Assembly (NCBI GenBank): GCA_018333785.1
Contig: JAGXSU010000059.1
Location: 38,430-102,429 of the forward strand
DNA: 64,000 nucleotides
Reading direction: 5' to 3'
Source: Methylomicrobium sp.
GTDB lineage: Bacteria; Pseudomonadota; Gammaproteobacteria; Methylococcales; Methylomonadaceae
Shown in pieces: positions 49,279-57,658 of this stretch. The position numbers were made by a program, and so were the translations under genes. Below the pieces are notes generated by a model that had not been told where the DNA came from, did not search any database, and worked only from the letters and a program-made list of their open reading frames with translations. Within the stretch, counting starts at the first letter, position 1. Every line of letters starts with the position of its first letter.

Positions 49279-50511
49279 TTAAAGAATCGGCTCACCTCTG
49301 GCCAGCTTGGGAAGATCCCCTTCCAACCCCATTGCATATCGCATGACTTTGTTTTTTGCCGGCTTGATACGGCCCGCCAAACCCAAGCCAAAATTTCTAA
49401 TTATCTTTAACGGCAATATTTTATTGCTGAAAATCTGATAAAAAGCATCCATCACCGTCATCATGCGCAGATTTTCGAGCTTACGCGTTTTTTCATAACG
49501 CTTCAGTACCTGGATATCACCGATAAACTCTCCGCTTCGATAAGCATCCAGCACCACTTCGCCTAAAGCGGCCGCATCCAGCAAGCCGATATTGACACCT
49601 TGCCCGGCCAAAGGATTGATCATATGCGCTGCATCACCCACCAGGGCGATACCTTGTTTGACATAATCTTGCGCGTGCTGCCTTTTTAAAGGGAAACTGG
49701 CCGTGCCGAGAATAGCTTTTAAGTCACCCAAGCATTCCGGGAAAGCCTCTTTCAACTCGACCATCAATTGTGCATGAGGAAGCGATTTCAAGCGCTGAAT
49801 CTCATCAACCGAGTTGTACCAAACCAATGAAGCAAAAGGACCGTTCAACGGAAGAAAGGCCTGAGGACCGGAAGGCAGAAAACGCTGCCATGTAATATCT
49901 TGCTGTGGATAATGTGTTTCCACATAAATGACCATAGCATGCTGCTTGTAGTCCCAACTGGTAACGCCCAGACCGACTTTTTGACGGATTCTGGATTGCC
50001 CCCCATCAGCAGCCACGACAAGCTTTGCGGTTATTTCACGACCATCGTCAAGGACAATGGTTGAACATTCCACCGAAGCTAAAGGATCGTATTCAATGTT
50101 TTTAATGGCTGCCGGACAGATGAGCGTCACATTGGAAAAATCCTTTAACCGCTCCAGTAGCGCCAGTTGGGTAATTCTATTTTCAACGATGAAACCCAGC
50201 TCTGAATAACCGATGTCATCGCTGCAAAACTCTGTATCGCCCGCAGTCTCCCAAACCCTCATACGCCGGAATGGGCAATACCGCCTGGAAATTACGCCCT
50301 GCCATGCGCCTAAGGTCTCCAGAATGCGTTTGGACGCAATACTGAGCGCGGAAACCCTGAGATCGTGAGACTGGTCCTTGGCAAATGACTGAGGCTCCAT
50401 TTGCTCAATTACCGCAACCGAAAGCGAACTACCGCCCAAGGCACAGGCCACTGCAGCACCCACCATCCCGCCACCCACAACAATTACATCAAAATTTAAT
50501 TTCGTCGTCAT
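49279..50511 (-). CDS. UbiH/UbiF/VisC-family FAD-dependent ubiquinone-biosynthesis hydroxylase
   Basis: A 410-residue flavin monooxygenase. The N-terminal FAD-binding fold is VIVVGGGMVGAAVACALGGS (about residues 9-28). VVAADGGQSRIRQKVGLG is the DG motif, and GDAAHMINPLAGQGVNIGL is the second FAD motif, both with family-typical residues. It hydroxylates the aromatic ring of ubiquinone precursors. The RVSALSIASKRILETLGAW signature places it in the UbiI/VisC-UbiF group; which ring carbon it acts on cannot be told from the sequence. No other ubi gene is adjacent. Confidence 0.9.
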   Translation of the reverse strand: MTTKLNFDVIVVGGGMVGAAVACALGGSSLSVAVIEQMEPQSFAKDQSHDLRVSALSIASKRILETLGAWQGVISRRYCPFRRMRVWETAGDTEFCSDDIGYSELGFIVENRITQLALLERLKDFSNVTLICPAAIKNIEYDPLASVECSTIVLDDGREITAKLVVAADGGQSRIRQKVGLGVTSWDYKQHAMVIYVETHYPQQDITWQRFLPSGPQAFLPLNGPFASLVWYNSVDEIQRLKSLPHAQLMVELKEAFPECLGDLKAILGTASFPLKRQHAQDYVKQGIALVGDAAHMINPLAGQGVNIGLLDAAALGEVVLDAYRSGEFIGDIQVLKRYEKTRKLENLRMMTVMDAFYQIFSNKILPLKIIRNFGLGLAGRIKPAKNKVMRYAMGLEGDLPKLARGEPIL

Positions 50512-50760
50512 TTCGTAAAAGAATCCAATTGAAGGTCAAATGACATTTTACAGCGTAACGGAAAATGAGTAGATGATTTATAACTAACGACTTTCAATCT
50601 TCAGGGTTTTTATACCCTTTCAGTAACAGTCATGAAATAATTGAATAAAATGTCACACAGAATATTTCTTCTTTCATACTGCCGAGCTCCACGCCGAACA
50701 CACCCTCTGCTTCTGTATATTAGACGTTTTTTCGATCAGATTAGGCGTGTTATAGCCCCT

Positions 50761-51801
50761 TTAGGGACTTTTGACGGCACATTGATTAGAAACGGATATT
50801 TGTATCTCAGGATGATTACCGGACCATTTTGCCTTGCTGGCGATGAGGTTTTCTTCTAATTCAGGAGCGATATTAATTTGGGCAAATATCCGTTTTTTAG
50901 GTTTATATCGGGGCTTAATTAACGCCTCAACTTCTTTTGTTTTCAAGGTTTGCTGATGCGATAAAGCTCTGTTTTCACTACTGAAAAAACCCAAAGAAAT
51001 CTCGCCCTGATTTGCCCCGGAACGATGGATCAACAGATCACTGACTCCTTTAAGTTTAAGTCCATCAAAATTCATCAGAGACTGCTCATAAGTTTCTGCT
51101 GCCGGAAAATAAACCAGATAACCATCCGCTTCATCAACATTGCGAGTGACTTGTTTTATCTGTTTGGCGTCAATACCTGTCAACTTTCTCCAGGTCTGAA
51201 AAGAACTCTGGTTGCTGAAAGGCCCGGCCTCGTAGCACATAGTAGCCTGTTGATAGGCCGAAACATCAACCGCGTGGGGTGTCTTGGTTTCTGTGCCATT
51301 CACAGAGGAAGATTGAACAGACGGAGATACTGCAATTTCTTGCTGACTGCTTGGTAACTTACTGTCTTTTGGCGAAACTTTAGCTAATTCTTTAGAGCCA
51401 TCAAGCGGCGTTACCGATTTTTGTTCGGATTGCACTGGCTCTTTAGAACTGGCTTGACTCACATCCGGCTTTACGACTTTTTCTTTAGCAGCGGGCGCTA
51501 ACTGACTTGATGTCTTGTCTGCTGGCAGCTCAACCCTTTTATTTTTATCAGGGGCACCAGCATCTTGAGATAAAAAGGGGAATTCTTTTTGTTTCTCACT
51601 CTGCATCCATTGCTCTGTCAACTTGACGTCAATAGTATCCCGCTGGGGTTTAACCTCACTGACCAATAATATAGGTTCAAGCCCTGATATTATTTCGGCC
51701 TCATGCTGATTTTGCCCGGCATAGTGCTGCGGCTGCTGAAACTGCCACGCAAATAAAACAATATTGGCCAATAAAAAAATAAAGGTTAGGACTTTCATCA
51801 T
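50761..51801 (-). CDS. SPOR-like inner-membrane protein downstream of coaX
   Basis: A 346-residue protein with one N-terminal membrane helix (VLTFIFLLANIVLFAWQF). A long low-complexity linker rich in Ser, Lys, Gln and Pro runs from about 70 to 170. The C-terminal part has a SPOR-like repeat pair: YEAGPFSNQSSFQTWRKL and EISLGFFSSENRALSHQQTL. SPOR domains bind denuded peptidoglycan at division sites. ATG 51801 overlaps the coaX stop (ATGA); a second ATG directly follows. The birA-coaX-SPOR order recurs in gammaproteobacteria. Confidence 0.75.
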   Translation of the reverse strand: MMKVLTFIFLLANIVLFAWQFQQPQHYAGQNQHEAEIISGLEPILLVSEVKPQRDTIDVKLTEQWMQSEKQKEFPFLSQDAGAPDKNKRVELPADKTSSQLAPAAKEKVVKPDVSQASSKEPVQSEQKSVTPLDGSKELAKVSPKDSKLPSSQQEIAVSPSVQSSSVNGTETKTPHAVDVSAYQQATMCYEAGPFSNQSSFQTWRKLTGIDAKQIKQVTRNVDEADGYLVYFPAAETYEQSLMNFDGLKLKGVSDLLIHRSGANQGEISLGFFSSENRALSHQQTLKTKEVEALIKPRYKPKKRIFAQINIAPELEENLIASKAKWSGNHPEIQISVSNQCAVKSP

Positions 51802-52532
51802 ACTGTTTTCAAAAAAATTCCCAGTCCTTTAAGCACCAAATCAGGCACCAAACTGCTTTGATAGCCAAGATAAGTGGCCAGCTTTGTTGCATCGCCGCCG
51901 GTCAACAGGATATGAGGCCTTCTTGCTTGCCTCGAAACAATCTGTTCGATCAATCCAGCCGCCGCTAAAAATGTACCGCTATAAATTCCAGGCAACGTCG
52001 CATCAGATAAACCGACGGGGTAATCCTTGTCATCATAAGGCAATGCGGAGGTACCTGCGCACAGAGATTTTCGCATCATCGTCAAACCGGGACAAATGAC
52101 TCCGCCAAGATGTATTCCTTGTTCATTCATTAAATCAATTGTTAACGCCGTGCCGCAATCGACAATGCAGACCGCTTGTCGTGTCATTTGTCTGGCGGCT
52201 AATAAGCCAAGCCATCGGTCAACACCCAGCTGAGCCGGATTTTTATAGCCATTGCTGACACCCGGACCGTTTGCTGAAGACTCGGCTTCGTAAATGGCAA
52301 TTGAAGGCCAAAGTTTTTTGGCGATGTGTTTCACCGATTGATTAACCTGCTCTGCACTGACACATGAGACAGCCATTTGATCAGGCGCATTGCCGATCGA
52401 TGCCCATTCGGATTCCAGCGATTTTTCGAAATCGGCCTGACCATGAACCAATGATTTAGGCGCAATCACATCGCTATCGATCATGATGGCCCATTTAATT
52501 CGGGTATTGCCTATATCAACCAGAATATCCAT
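51798..52532 (-). CDS. coaX: Type III pantothenate kinase
   Basis: A 244-residue acetate-kinase-fold enzyme phosphorylating pantothenate, the first step of coenzyme A synthesis. The phosphate motif LVDIGNTRIKWAIM, the pantothenate-binding GVDRWLGLLAARQM and the DCGTALTIDLMNEQG phosphate-2 motif are all present. Its start overlaps the birA stop by one base (TAATG), and its stop overlaps the SPOR gene start by four, so all three are translationally linked. Confidence 0.96.
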   Translation of the reverse strand: MDILVDIGNTRIKWAIMIDSDVIAPKSLVHGQADFEKSLESEWASIGNAPDQMAVSCVSAEQVNQSVKHIAKKLWPSIAIYEAESSANGPGVSNGYKNPAQLGVDRWLGLLAARQMTRQAVCIVDCGTALTIDLMNEQGIHLGGVICPGLTMMRKSLCAGTSALPYDDKDYPVGLSDATLPGIYSGTFLAAAGLIEQIVSRQARRPHILLTGGDATKLATYLGYQSSLVPDLVLKGLGIFLKTV

Positions 52533-53521
52533 TAACTCTTGCTGCTAAAGCTGATCTCACCCGATGCAAAGGATTTAATTTTCCCGTCCTCGCCCCGTAA
52601 TCTAAACAAGCCGTAGTCATCTATGCCTTCGGCAATCCCCGTTAATGCTTCGTTACCGATAAACACTGTTACATTTTGACCCTTCAGGCAATCATAACTT
52701 CGCCATTCATCTAGGTAAACCTGAATTCCATTAACACTGAACTGATTTAAAACCGGCAAAAGATGTTCAAGCAATAATGAGGTGAGATGATTTCTTGAAA
52801 CAGGGGTTTGACTGACTTTTTCCAGGTCGGTCCATACCTGATCAATTTTTTGAGCCTGCTGTTGAGGAATATACAGATTCAGCCCGATTCCCGTCACGAC
52901 ACTGATGGGTCCGTTTGATTCGCCGGATACCTCAACCAGAATGCCGCCCAACTTATGACCCTGCCAGTAGATATCGTTAGGCCATTTCAGGCCTATGCCT
53001 TCAATATTTGCCGCTTCCAATGCCCGGACTATTGCGATACCTGCAGCCAAGCTCAATCCTGAAATAGCGGAGGGGCCTTCCTGAAAACGCCAGAGCACGG
53101 AAAGATAGATATTACAACCAAACGGGGACACCCAGTTACGCCCCCGCCTGCCCCTGCCTGCACTCTGATATTCGGCGAGACAAACCGAACCAGACGGGCT
53201 GTCCAATTTTGCTTGTTCAATAAGATAGGTATTGGTCGAAGCCAGCTGGTCGTGTACGGTTAAGGTCGAAACCAGTGAATTTACCTCACCGGAAAGCTTT
53301 GCCAAAATGGCCTTGGCATCCAGCAACTCAAGCGGCCTGGTTAATCGATAGCCTTTACCTTTTACAGAGATCAGCTCAAGGCCGACCTCATTCAAACTGC
53401 TTAATTGCTTCCAAATCGCAGTCCGGCTGACGCCTAATTCAACCGACAAACTGGAACCCGAATGAAATTGACCATCGGCAAGAAGCTGTAATATCTTTTT
53501 TTGCATTTCAGATAAAAACAC
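52532..53521 (-). CDS. birA: Bifunctional biotin protein ligase / biotin repressor
   Basis: A 329-residue protein. The N-terminal winged helix (LADGQFHSGSSLSVELGVSR then AIWKQL) binds DNA. The catalytic domain has SGSVCLAEYQSAGRGRRGRN, the biotinyl-AMP-forming GRGRRGR loop, followed by LKWPNDIYWQGHKLGGILVE. The C-terminal domain is SH3-like. It attaches biotin to acetyl-CoA carboxylase and may repress bio genes, including bioA at 8326. The frame begins at GTG 53521; ATG 53506 (MQKKILQLLADGQ) is equally plausible. Confidence 0.95.
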   Translation of the reverse strand: MFLSEMQKKILQLLADGQFHSGSSLSVELGVSRTAIWKQLSSLNEVGLELISVKGKGYRLTRPLELLDAKAILAKLSGEVNSLVSTLTVHDQLASTNTYLIEQAKLDSPSGSVCLAEYQSAGRGRRGRNWVSPFGCNIYLSVLWRFQEGPSAISGLSLAAGIAIVRALEAANIEGIGLKWPNDIYWQGHKLGGILVEVSGESNGPISVVTGIGLNLYIPQQQAQKIDQVWTDLEKVSQTPVSRNHLTSLLLEHLLPVLNQFSVNGIQVYLDEWRSYDCLKGQNVTVFIGNEALTGIAEGIDDYGLFRLRGEDGKIKSFASGEISFSSKS

Positions 53522-53552
53522 TATGATCTACTTTCACATCCGGAGAAGAAAC

Positions 53553-54143
53553 TCAAACTTTTGGCACTTCTTTACTTTCTCTGATTTGTTGCATTTGCCG
53601 TTTGACAATGTGCTTGATCAAAAGCTCTCTATCCTGATCTTTCATGTTGATATAATCGACCCCGGCCACATAAGGGAATCCCGAAGAAGAATCCGTTTTC
53701 GGCTTGCAGTAAACAACTTTTGCGTAAGTTACAATTACCGCCATACAGGAAACCAGCAGCATTTTAATTTCAAGATAATCATCAACATTTAACTTTTCAC
53801 TGCAGTCAAAAGCCAAGCCTGATGCGCTCAGGTTAACATTGATAGTGTCTTTTTCCTTAAAATCAGACCCTTGCAGCATCAGCGCCTGTGCAATCAATTC
53901 GATTTTACTGTCAATGATTTTCAGATAGTCAGCCACTTCGGGAGAATTCCTTTCCAACCGGGACATCATGTATCTGGATTCTTGAGACATCATTTCCAAA
54001 GCCGCCGCCAAAGAGCAATTTCCTAGCACGTTATCGCTGATATGACTGGTTCGATTGACCATTTTTTCATCAATCGGTTTGTAATAAAGATTCACTTCAT
54101 CGTCAATGCGGAAAAAACGTCTTCTCTCTTCTTCATGAGTCAT
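53553..54143 (-). CDS. PilZ domain protein linked to flagellar-type stators
   Basis: A 196-residue protein starting at ATG 54143 with AGGAT upstream. The N-terminal RRRFFRIDDEVNLYYKP contains the RxxxR cyclic di-GMP motif. A helical middle region (about 60-110) is followed by the PilZ barrel with NVNLSASGLAF, the usual (D/N)xSxxG motif. The C-terminal helix is basic. As the last gene after motA and motB it probably tunes stator activity in response to cyclic di-GMP. Confidence 0.82.
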   Translation of the reverse strand: MTHEEERRRFFRIDDEVNLYYKPIDEKMVNRTSHISDNVLGNCSLAAALEMMSQESRYMMSRLERNSPEVADYLKIIDSKIELIAQALMLQGSDFKEKDTINVNLSASGLAFDCSEKLNVDDYLEIKMLLVSCMAVIVTYAKVVYCKPKTDSSSGFPYVAGVDYINMKDQDRELLIKHIVKRQMQQIRESKEVPKV

Positions 54144-54189
54144 GGTCAATATCCTAGGTTTTTAAATTGCATGGCTTAATCTCTTTTGA

Positions 54190-55047
54190 TTATTCCGCTT
54201 GAGGGAATTGCTCCCTTGATAAAGAAGGATCATCCTGCATGACGACAATTTCAACCCTTCTGTTCTTGGCTCGATCTTCCTGTGTTTTGTTGGGTACCAA
54301 TGGTTTGGTATCGGCATAACCTTCAATTACAAAACGATTAGGATCGGTTCCTGTCTGTTCAAAGAGAAAATGTGAAACAGTCACAGCCCGGGAAGCCGAT
54401 AGCTCCCAGTTGGAACGATAAGCTTGCGTGGAAATGGGAATATCATCTGAGTGCCCGGCCACATGCACTTTTCCGGGCGAATCATTAACTACCGCGGAAA
54501 TCTTTTTCATAACCGGCTCAAATCCCGCTTTCAATACCGCTGAACCTGAAGGAAAAGACCCTTTTTCTTCGATACGGATAATAATATTGAGATTGACCGC
54601 ATCAACCGAAACCAAACCTTGTTTAATTTCTTCTTTCAATGATTCTTTAACTTTTTCGGCTTGCTCTTTTACTTCATCCAGTTTTTTTTCTAATAGCTGT
54701 TTTTCTGCGTCTTCAAGTTTACTCTCTTCGATAGTCTCAGCTAATGTAGACGATCGCTGTTGCGTCGTTTGCTTCACATCCTCCAATGCCGTTGGTTCGG
54801 TCGGAGCCGGAGAAAAATGCTGCGCAATAATACTGGTTCCCATAGGAACTTCATAAGCGGGTACATCTTTTTGCACTCCGAAGGCATCCTGCATTTCATC
54901 AGACATTTTTTTAAATTTTTTGGCATCCATCGTTGCCATCGATAACAGCAAAATAAAAAAACACATCAATAGCGACATTAAATCGGCAAAAGTAGCCAAC
55001 CATAAAGGCGCACCTACCGGAGGACATTTAGGACATTCATCAGCCAT
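54190..55047 (-). CDS. motB: MotB/PomB-type stator protein with OmpA-like domain
   Basis: A 285-residue protein. The single membrane helix ATFADLMSLLMCFFILLLSM contains the ion-carrying Asp (in FAD). It is followed by a plug-like and charged coiled-coil region (about 85-145, ESKLEDAEKQLLEKKLDEV). The peptidoglycan-binding OmpA domain has VHVAGHSDDIPISTQAYRSN, WELSASRAVTVSHFL and KNRRVEIVV. The opening CPKCPPVGAPLWL matches sodium-type PomB proteins. AGGTGAT precedes the ATG; motA ends 10 bases upstream. Confidence 0.93.
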   Translation of the reverse strand: MADECPKCPPVGAPLWLATFADLMSLLMCFFILLLSMATMDAKKFKKMSDEMQDAFGVQKDVPAYEVPMGTSIIAQHFSPAPTEPTALEDVKQTTQQRSSTLAETIEESKLEDAEKQLLEKKLDEVKEQAEKVKESLKEEIKQGLVSVDAVNLNIIIRIEEKGSFPSGSAVLKAGFEPVMKKISAVVNDSPGKVHVAGHSDDIPISTQAYRSNWELSASRAVTVSHFLFEQTGTDPNRFVIEGYADTKPLVPNKTQEDRAKNRRVEIVVMQDDPSLSREQFPQAE

Positions 55048-55057
55048 ATATCACCTG

Positions 55058-55813
55058 TTAATCTTGGGCTTTACGCTTTTTATCAGAAATATAGGAATTC
55101 AATAATACTTCCAATACTTTGGGATTCATACCTTCCTGTATCCCTGAGATCGTCTCCATAATCAACTCCCTATTGGTTTTTTCATAAAGTAATACTTTTG
55201 ACAATTTATCGATCATAGGCAATGCAAAACAGTTTGCTACCATCGCGCCGTAAAGCGTTGTCAGCAGGGCCACCGCCATGGCTGGACCGATAGCCGAAGG
55301 ATCCGCCATATTCGCAAGCATTTGCACCAATCCCACCAAAGTCCCGATCATGCCCATTGCCGGGGCCAAATCACCCACCCCCTTCCACATGTCCTGACCC
55401 ACTTCGTTTCTTGACACCATCTGGCTGATTTCCTGCTCCAGCATTCTTCTCACAAAAGCGGGGTCATGTCCATCAACACACAGACCGATACCTTTCTTTA
55501 GAAATTCATTGGTAATAGTTTCACCTTCCAAAGCCAGTAAGCCATTCTTTCGGGCAATGTCGGATAAACGAACACCTTCTTCTATCAATTGATAAGGGTC
55601 GTCTCGTTTATTAAAAAACGCTTTGGCGACTACTCCAAAAGATCGAAAAAAATCTGCTAACGGAATTCGCATCAAAGATACGCCAAATGTTCCCCCGAAA
55701 ACTATAAGAATGGAAGGAACATCGACAAACATCATGACATCGCCACCCACCAGGATTGCTGATACTATGATCGCGATACCGATGATAAAACCTAATAAGG
55801 ACGCTATATCCAT
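55058..55813 (-). CDS. motA: MotA/PomA-type stator protein
   Basis: A 251-residue membrane protein with four helices. The N-terminal SLLGFIIGIAIIVSAILVGG and IPSILIVFGGTFGVSLMRI-like segments, and the C-terminal proton/sodium-channel helices around VGDLAPAMGMIGTLVGLVQM and GPAMAVALLTTLYGAMVANC, are typical of PomA. It forms the ion channel that drives flagellar rotation with MotB. GAGGGG precedes the ATG. No other flagellar genes are in the window, which is usual for PomAB pairs. A possible sigma-28 promoter lies upstream. Confidence 0.93.
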   Translation of the reverse strand: MDIASLLGFIIGIAIIVSAILVGGDVMMFVDVPSILIVFGGTFGVSLMRIPLADFFRSFGVVAKAFFNKRDDPYQLIEEGVRLSDIARKNGLLALEGETITNEFLKKGIGLCVDGHDPAFVRRMLEQEISQMVSRNEVGQDMWKGVGDLAPAMGMIGTLVGLVQMLANMADPSAIGPAMAVALLTTLYGAMVANCFALPMIDKLSKVLLYEKTNRELIMETISGIQEGMNPKVLEVLLNSYISDKKRKAQD

Positions 55814-56166
55814 TCTTAACCCCTCATAATTGATGGACAGTAAACTTGATAAAAGGAATTTTAAAGGAAGAAAGCACTAAACTTACCTGTTGAAAATCAA
55901 GGAAAGGCTTTACACCCAAACTCCGAATAGCTTGAATGAAGCAAAACTTTTCGGCACTACATAATGTTTTATTACTGCCGTCGAAATGCTCTTCACTTCT
56001 AAGTGAGCCTGGAGCCGCTGTTAAACCTGTAAAAACGTGGATTAGTATAGTTCAAATACGAACGGCTTAATTACTTTACACGGTTCAACTTCCAAACCTG
56101 AGCCAGACCCTGCATAGCTGGAAATGGATTTATCAGGTTTTCCGGCTTCCCTCCCACTAATCCAGG
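55814..56166. other. Intergenic region upstream of motA
   Basis: 353 bases with the candidate sigma-28 promoter at 55948-55974. Nothing else is recognised; there is no RNA gene or repeat. Confidence 0.5.
55948..55974 (-). promoter_or_regulatory. Candidate sigma-28 (FliA) promoter of motA
   Basis: On the minus strand TAAT-N15-GCCGAAAA resembles the flagellar consensus TAAA-N15-GCCGATAA with one mismatch in each box. It lies about 135 bases before the motA ATG. Confidence 0.35.
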
Positions 56167-56514
56167 CTACTTTCCTGAATAATAAACGGTACCGTCAATT
56201 ACTTTGACCGGAATCGGCTCCAAACGCTGTCTGACGCAAGGCCCAAAGACACATTCGCCATCATCGGGTTTGAATAATGCACCATGCACTGAACACAGCA
56301 AATGCGTAAAATCCACATTGAAGAATTCATCCGGCTTCCAGTTCAATTCAACACCCCAATGCGGACAGGAATTCTTATAAGCTCTAAAGCCTTGCTCAGT
56401 AACAACCAAAAAGCCTGACACGACTTCATCTTTAACATTTAATGTAAAAGATAACGACTGTCGTTTCTGTAAATCTGCCAATTCACAAATGGCATAATCA
56501 GGCTTGACTTTCAT
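56167..56514 (-). CDS. Rieske [2Fe-2S] ferredoxin-like protein
   Basis: A 115-residue single-domain Rieske protein. Cluster ligands are Cys and His in SCPHWGVELNW and Cys and His in LLCSVHGALFKPDDGECVFG. There is no signal peptide or membrane anchor, so it is probably a soluble electron carrier or an oxygenase-associated ferredoxin. It is downstream of the cupin gene on the same strand with 175 bases between. Its partner is not identified. Confidence 0.88.
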   Translation of the reverse strand: MKVKPDYAICELADLQKRQSLSFTLNVKDEVVSGFLVVTEQGFRAYKNSCPHWGVELNWKPDEFFNVDFTHLLCSVHGALFKPDDGECVFGPCVRQRLEPIPVKVIDGTVYYSGK

Positions 56515-56689
56515 AGTTGAAGGTACCGGAAAAGCAGTTCAGTTACAGCCTACCGGTGATTTTATCTGTTGGATTTTGACTTAAAAACAGTAAATGATCG
56601 GCGGAACAACAAAATCAATGTAATGCAGCCGATAGCTTGGCTTACGGCTATCGCCCAAGCCAAACTACGTTGAATAATTCCTAAACTGA

Positions 56690-57085
56690 TTATTTTACCG
56701 GCGCCAGCTCAAAAATAATCAGTTCGGCAGGACCCGTACCGACATTTTCAACTGACATGAGGCTGCCGGTTTCCCAAAAGGTATCACCTGCCGAATAAAC
56801 GCCAACATGGTCACCCTCAATCACTTTTAATTTACCTTTGACTACATAGCGTGGGCCAGGACCTTCATGCACATGCTCGGGCGTTTTAAAAGCAGGCGGA
56901 AAAGTCACCTTGATGGTTTTGGCATTAACCTGATTAGACGGTAATTCAACTTTATGCGCTGAAAGTACTTTTCTTTGAAATTGAGGTTTTTCCTTTGCAT
57001 CGACTGGGTTTAACACCACTATCACTAAAGCCGCAGAGAGGCCAATCAAGCGGCTTAGAAAGTTAAAGCTACGTTGTTTATTCAT
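56690..57085 (-). CDS. Exported cupin-domain protein
   Basis: A 131-residue protein. A signal peptide (LSRLIGLSAALVIVVLNPVD then AKE) directs it to the periplasm. The cupin barrel has TPEHVHEGPGPRYVVKGKL, with His residues and a Glu as likely metal ligands, and the second half AGDTFWETGSLMSVENVGTG. GGAG precedes the ATG. It is divergent from the persulfide dioxygenase gene; whether it shares that regulation is open. Confidence 0.8.
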   Translation of the reverse strand: MNKQRSFNFLSRLIGLSAALVIVVLNPVDAKEKPQFQRKVLSAHKVELPSNQVNAKTIKVTFPPAFKTPEHVHEGPGPRYVVKGKLKVIEGDHVGVYSAGDTFWETGSLMSVENVGTGPAELIIFELAPVK

Positions 57086-57296
57086 GAAGAATTCTCCAGG
57101 TTAAAGCTGATTTATGCTAAGCCATCGCATCGCCAAACAATCAGACACACGACTGCCGGATTTTTTCAATCAAAATCTGACAGATCAGAATAACTGAAAT
57201 TACGCTCAATTTTAACTTTTTTACTTTGAATCCATTCACTGAACACTGATAGCTCATAAATTTAACTCTATTTCTGGAATGCATCCGGCAGTTTAA

Positions 57297-57332
57297 TGTT
57301 TCATTTGAAACACTATTGTTTCAAATGAAACA
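57297..57332. promoter_or_regulatory. Two tandem palindromic upstream activator sites
   Basis: TGTTTCA-TT-TGAAACA (57297-57312) and TGTTTCA-AA-TGAAACA (57317-57332) are perfect palindromic arms with 20 bases between centres, two helical turns. They lie about 285-305 bases before the predicted transcription start, as expected for sites of a sigma-54 enhancer-binding protein. Confidence 0.75.
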
Positions 57333-57478
57333 TCACTAAATCAATTGGATGGCCTAAGTTCTCATTTCTATGACTACCTTTAAAAAAATAGAAGGCGTAA
57401 CATTGGCTCTTGTAAAAATTAAGTTAAAGAACGCTATCTCAAAAAATTATTGTGAAATAAATCACCGTATAAAGTCAG

Positions 57479-57499
57479 TGATGTTTCAGTGAAACATCA
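57479..57499. promoter_or_regulatory. Third palindromic upstream activator site
   Basis: TGATGTTTCA-G-TGAAACATCA is a perfect 21-base palindrome containing the same TGTTTCA/TGAAACA half sites with a one-base instead of two-base spacer, about 120 bases before the predicted start. Confidence 0.75.
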
Positions 57500-57582
57500 G
57501 TATATGAATTGATTTTACATGCCACATTATCATAACTTTAACTTGCCATTTAATTTCAATTACTTACATAAATCTCAACTTA

Positions 57583-57598
57583 TGGCATTACTATTGCT
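57583..57598 (+). promoter_or_regulatory. Sigma-54 (-24/-12) promoter of the sulfide operon
   Basis: TGGCATTACTATTGCT has the obligatory GG (57584-57585) and GC (57596-57597) exactly 10 bases apart and matches the TGGCAC-N5-TTGCW consensus at nearly all positions. Transcription would start near 57609, 50 bases before the ATG. Confidence 0.8.
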
Positions 57599-57658
57599 TT
57601 GTTATTTAAAAGCAGTTTAGAGCTTTGAAATTAGAAGAATAACTACAGGAGACACATC

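Larger units (their letters stand above)
57086..57658. other. Regulatory region between cupin gene and sulfide operon
   Basis: 573 AT-rich bases holding three palindromic activator-type sites and a sigma-54 promoter for the plus-strand operon (listed separately). No GC-N10-CC signature for a minus-strand sigma-54 promoter was found between the cupin ATG and the palindromes. Confidence 0.75.
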
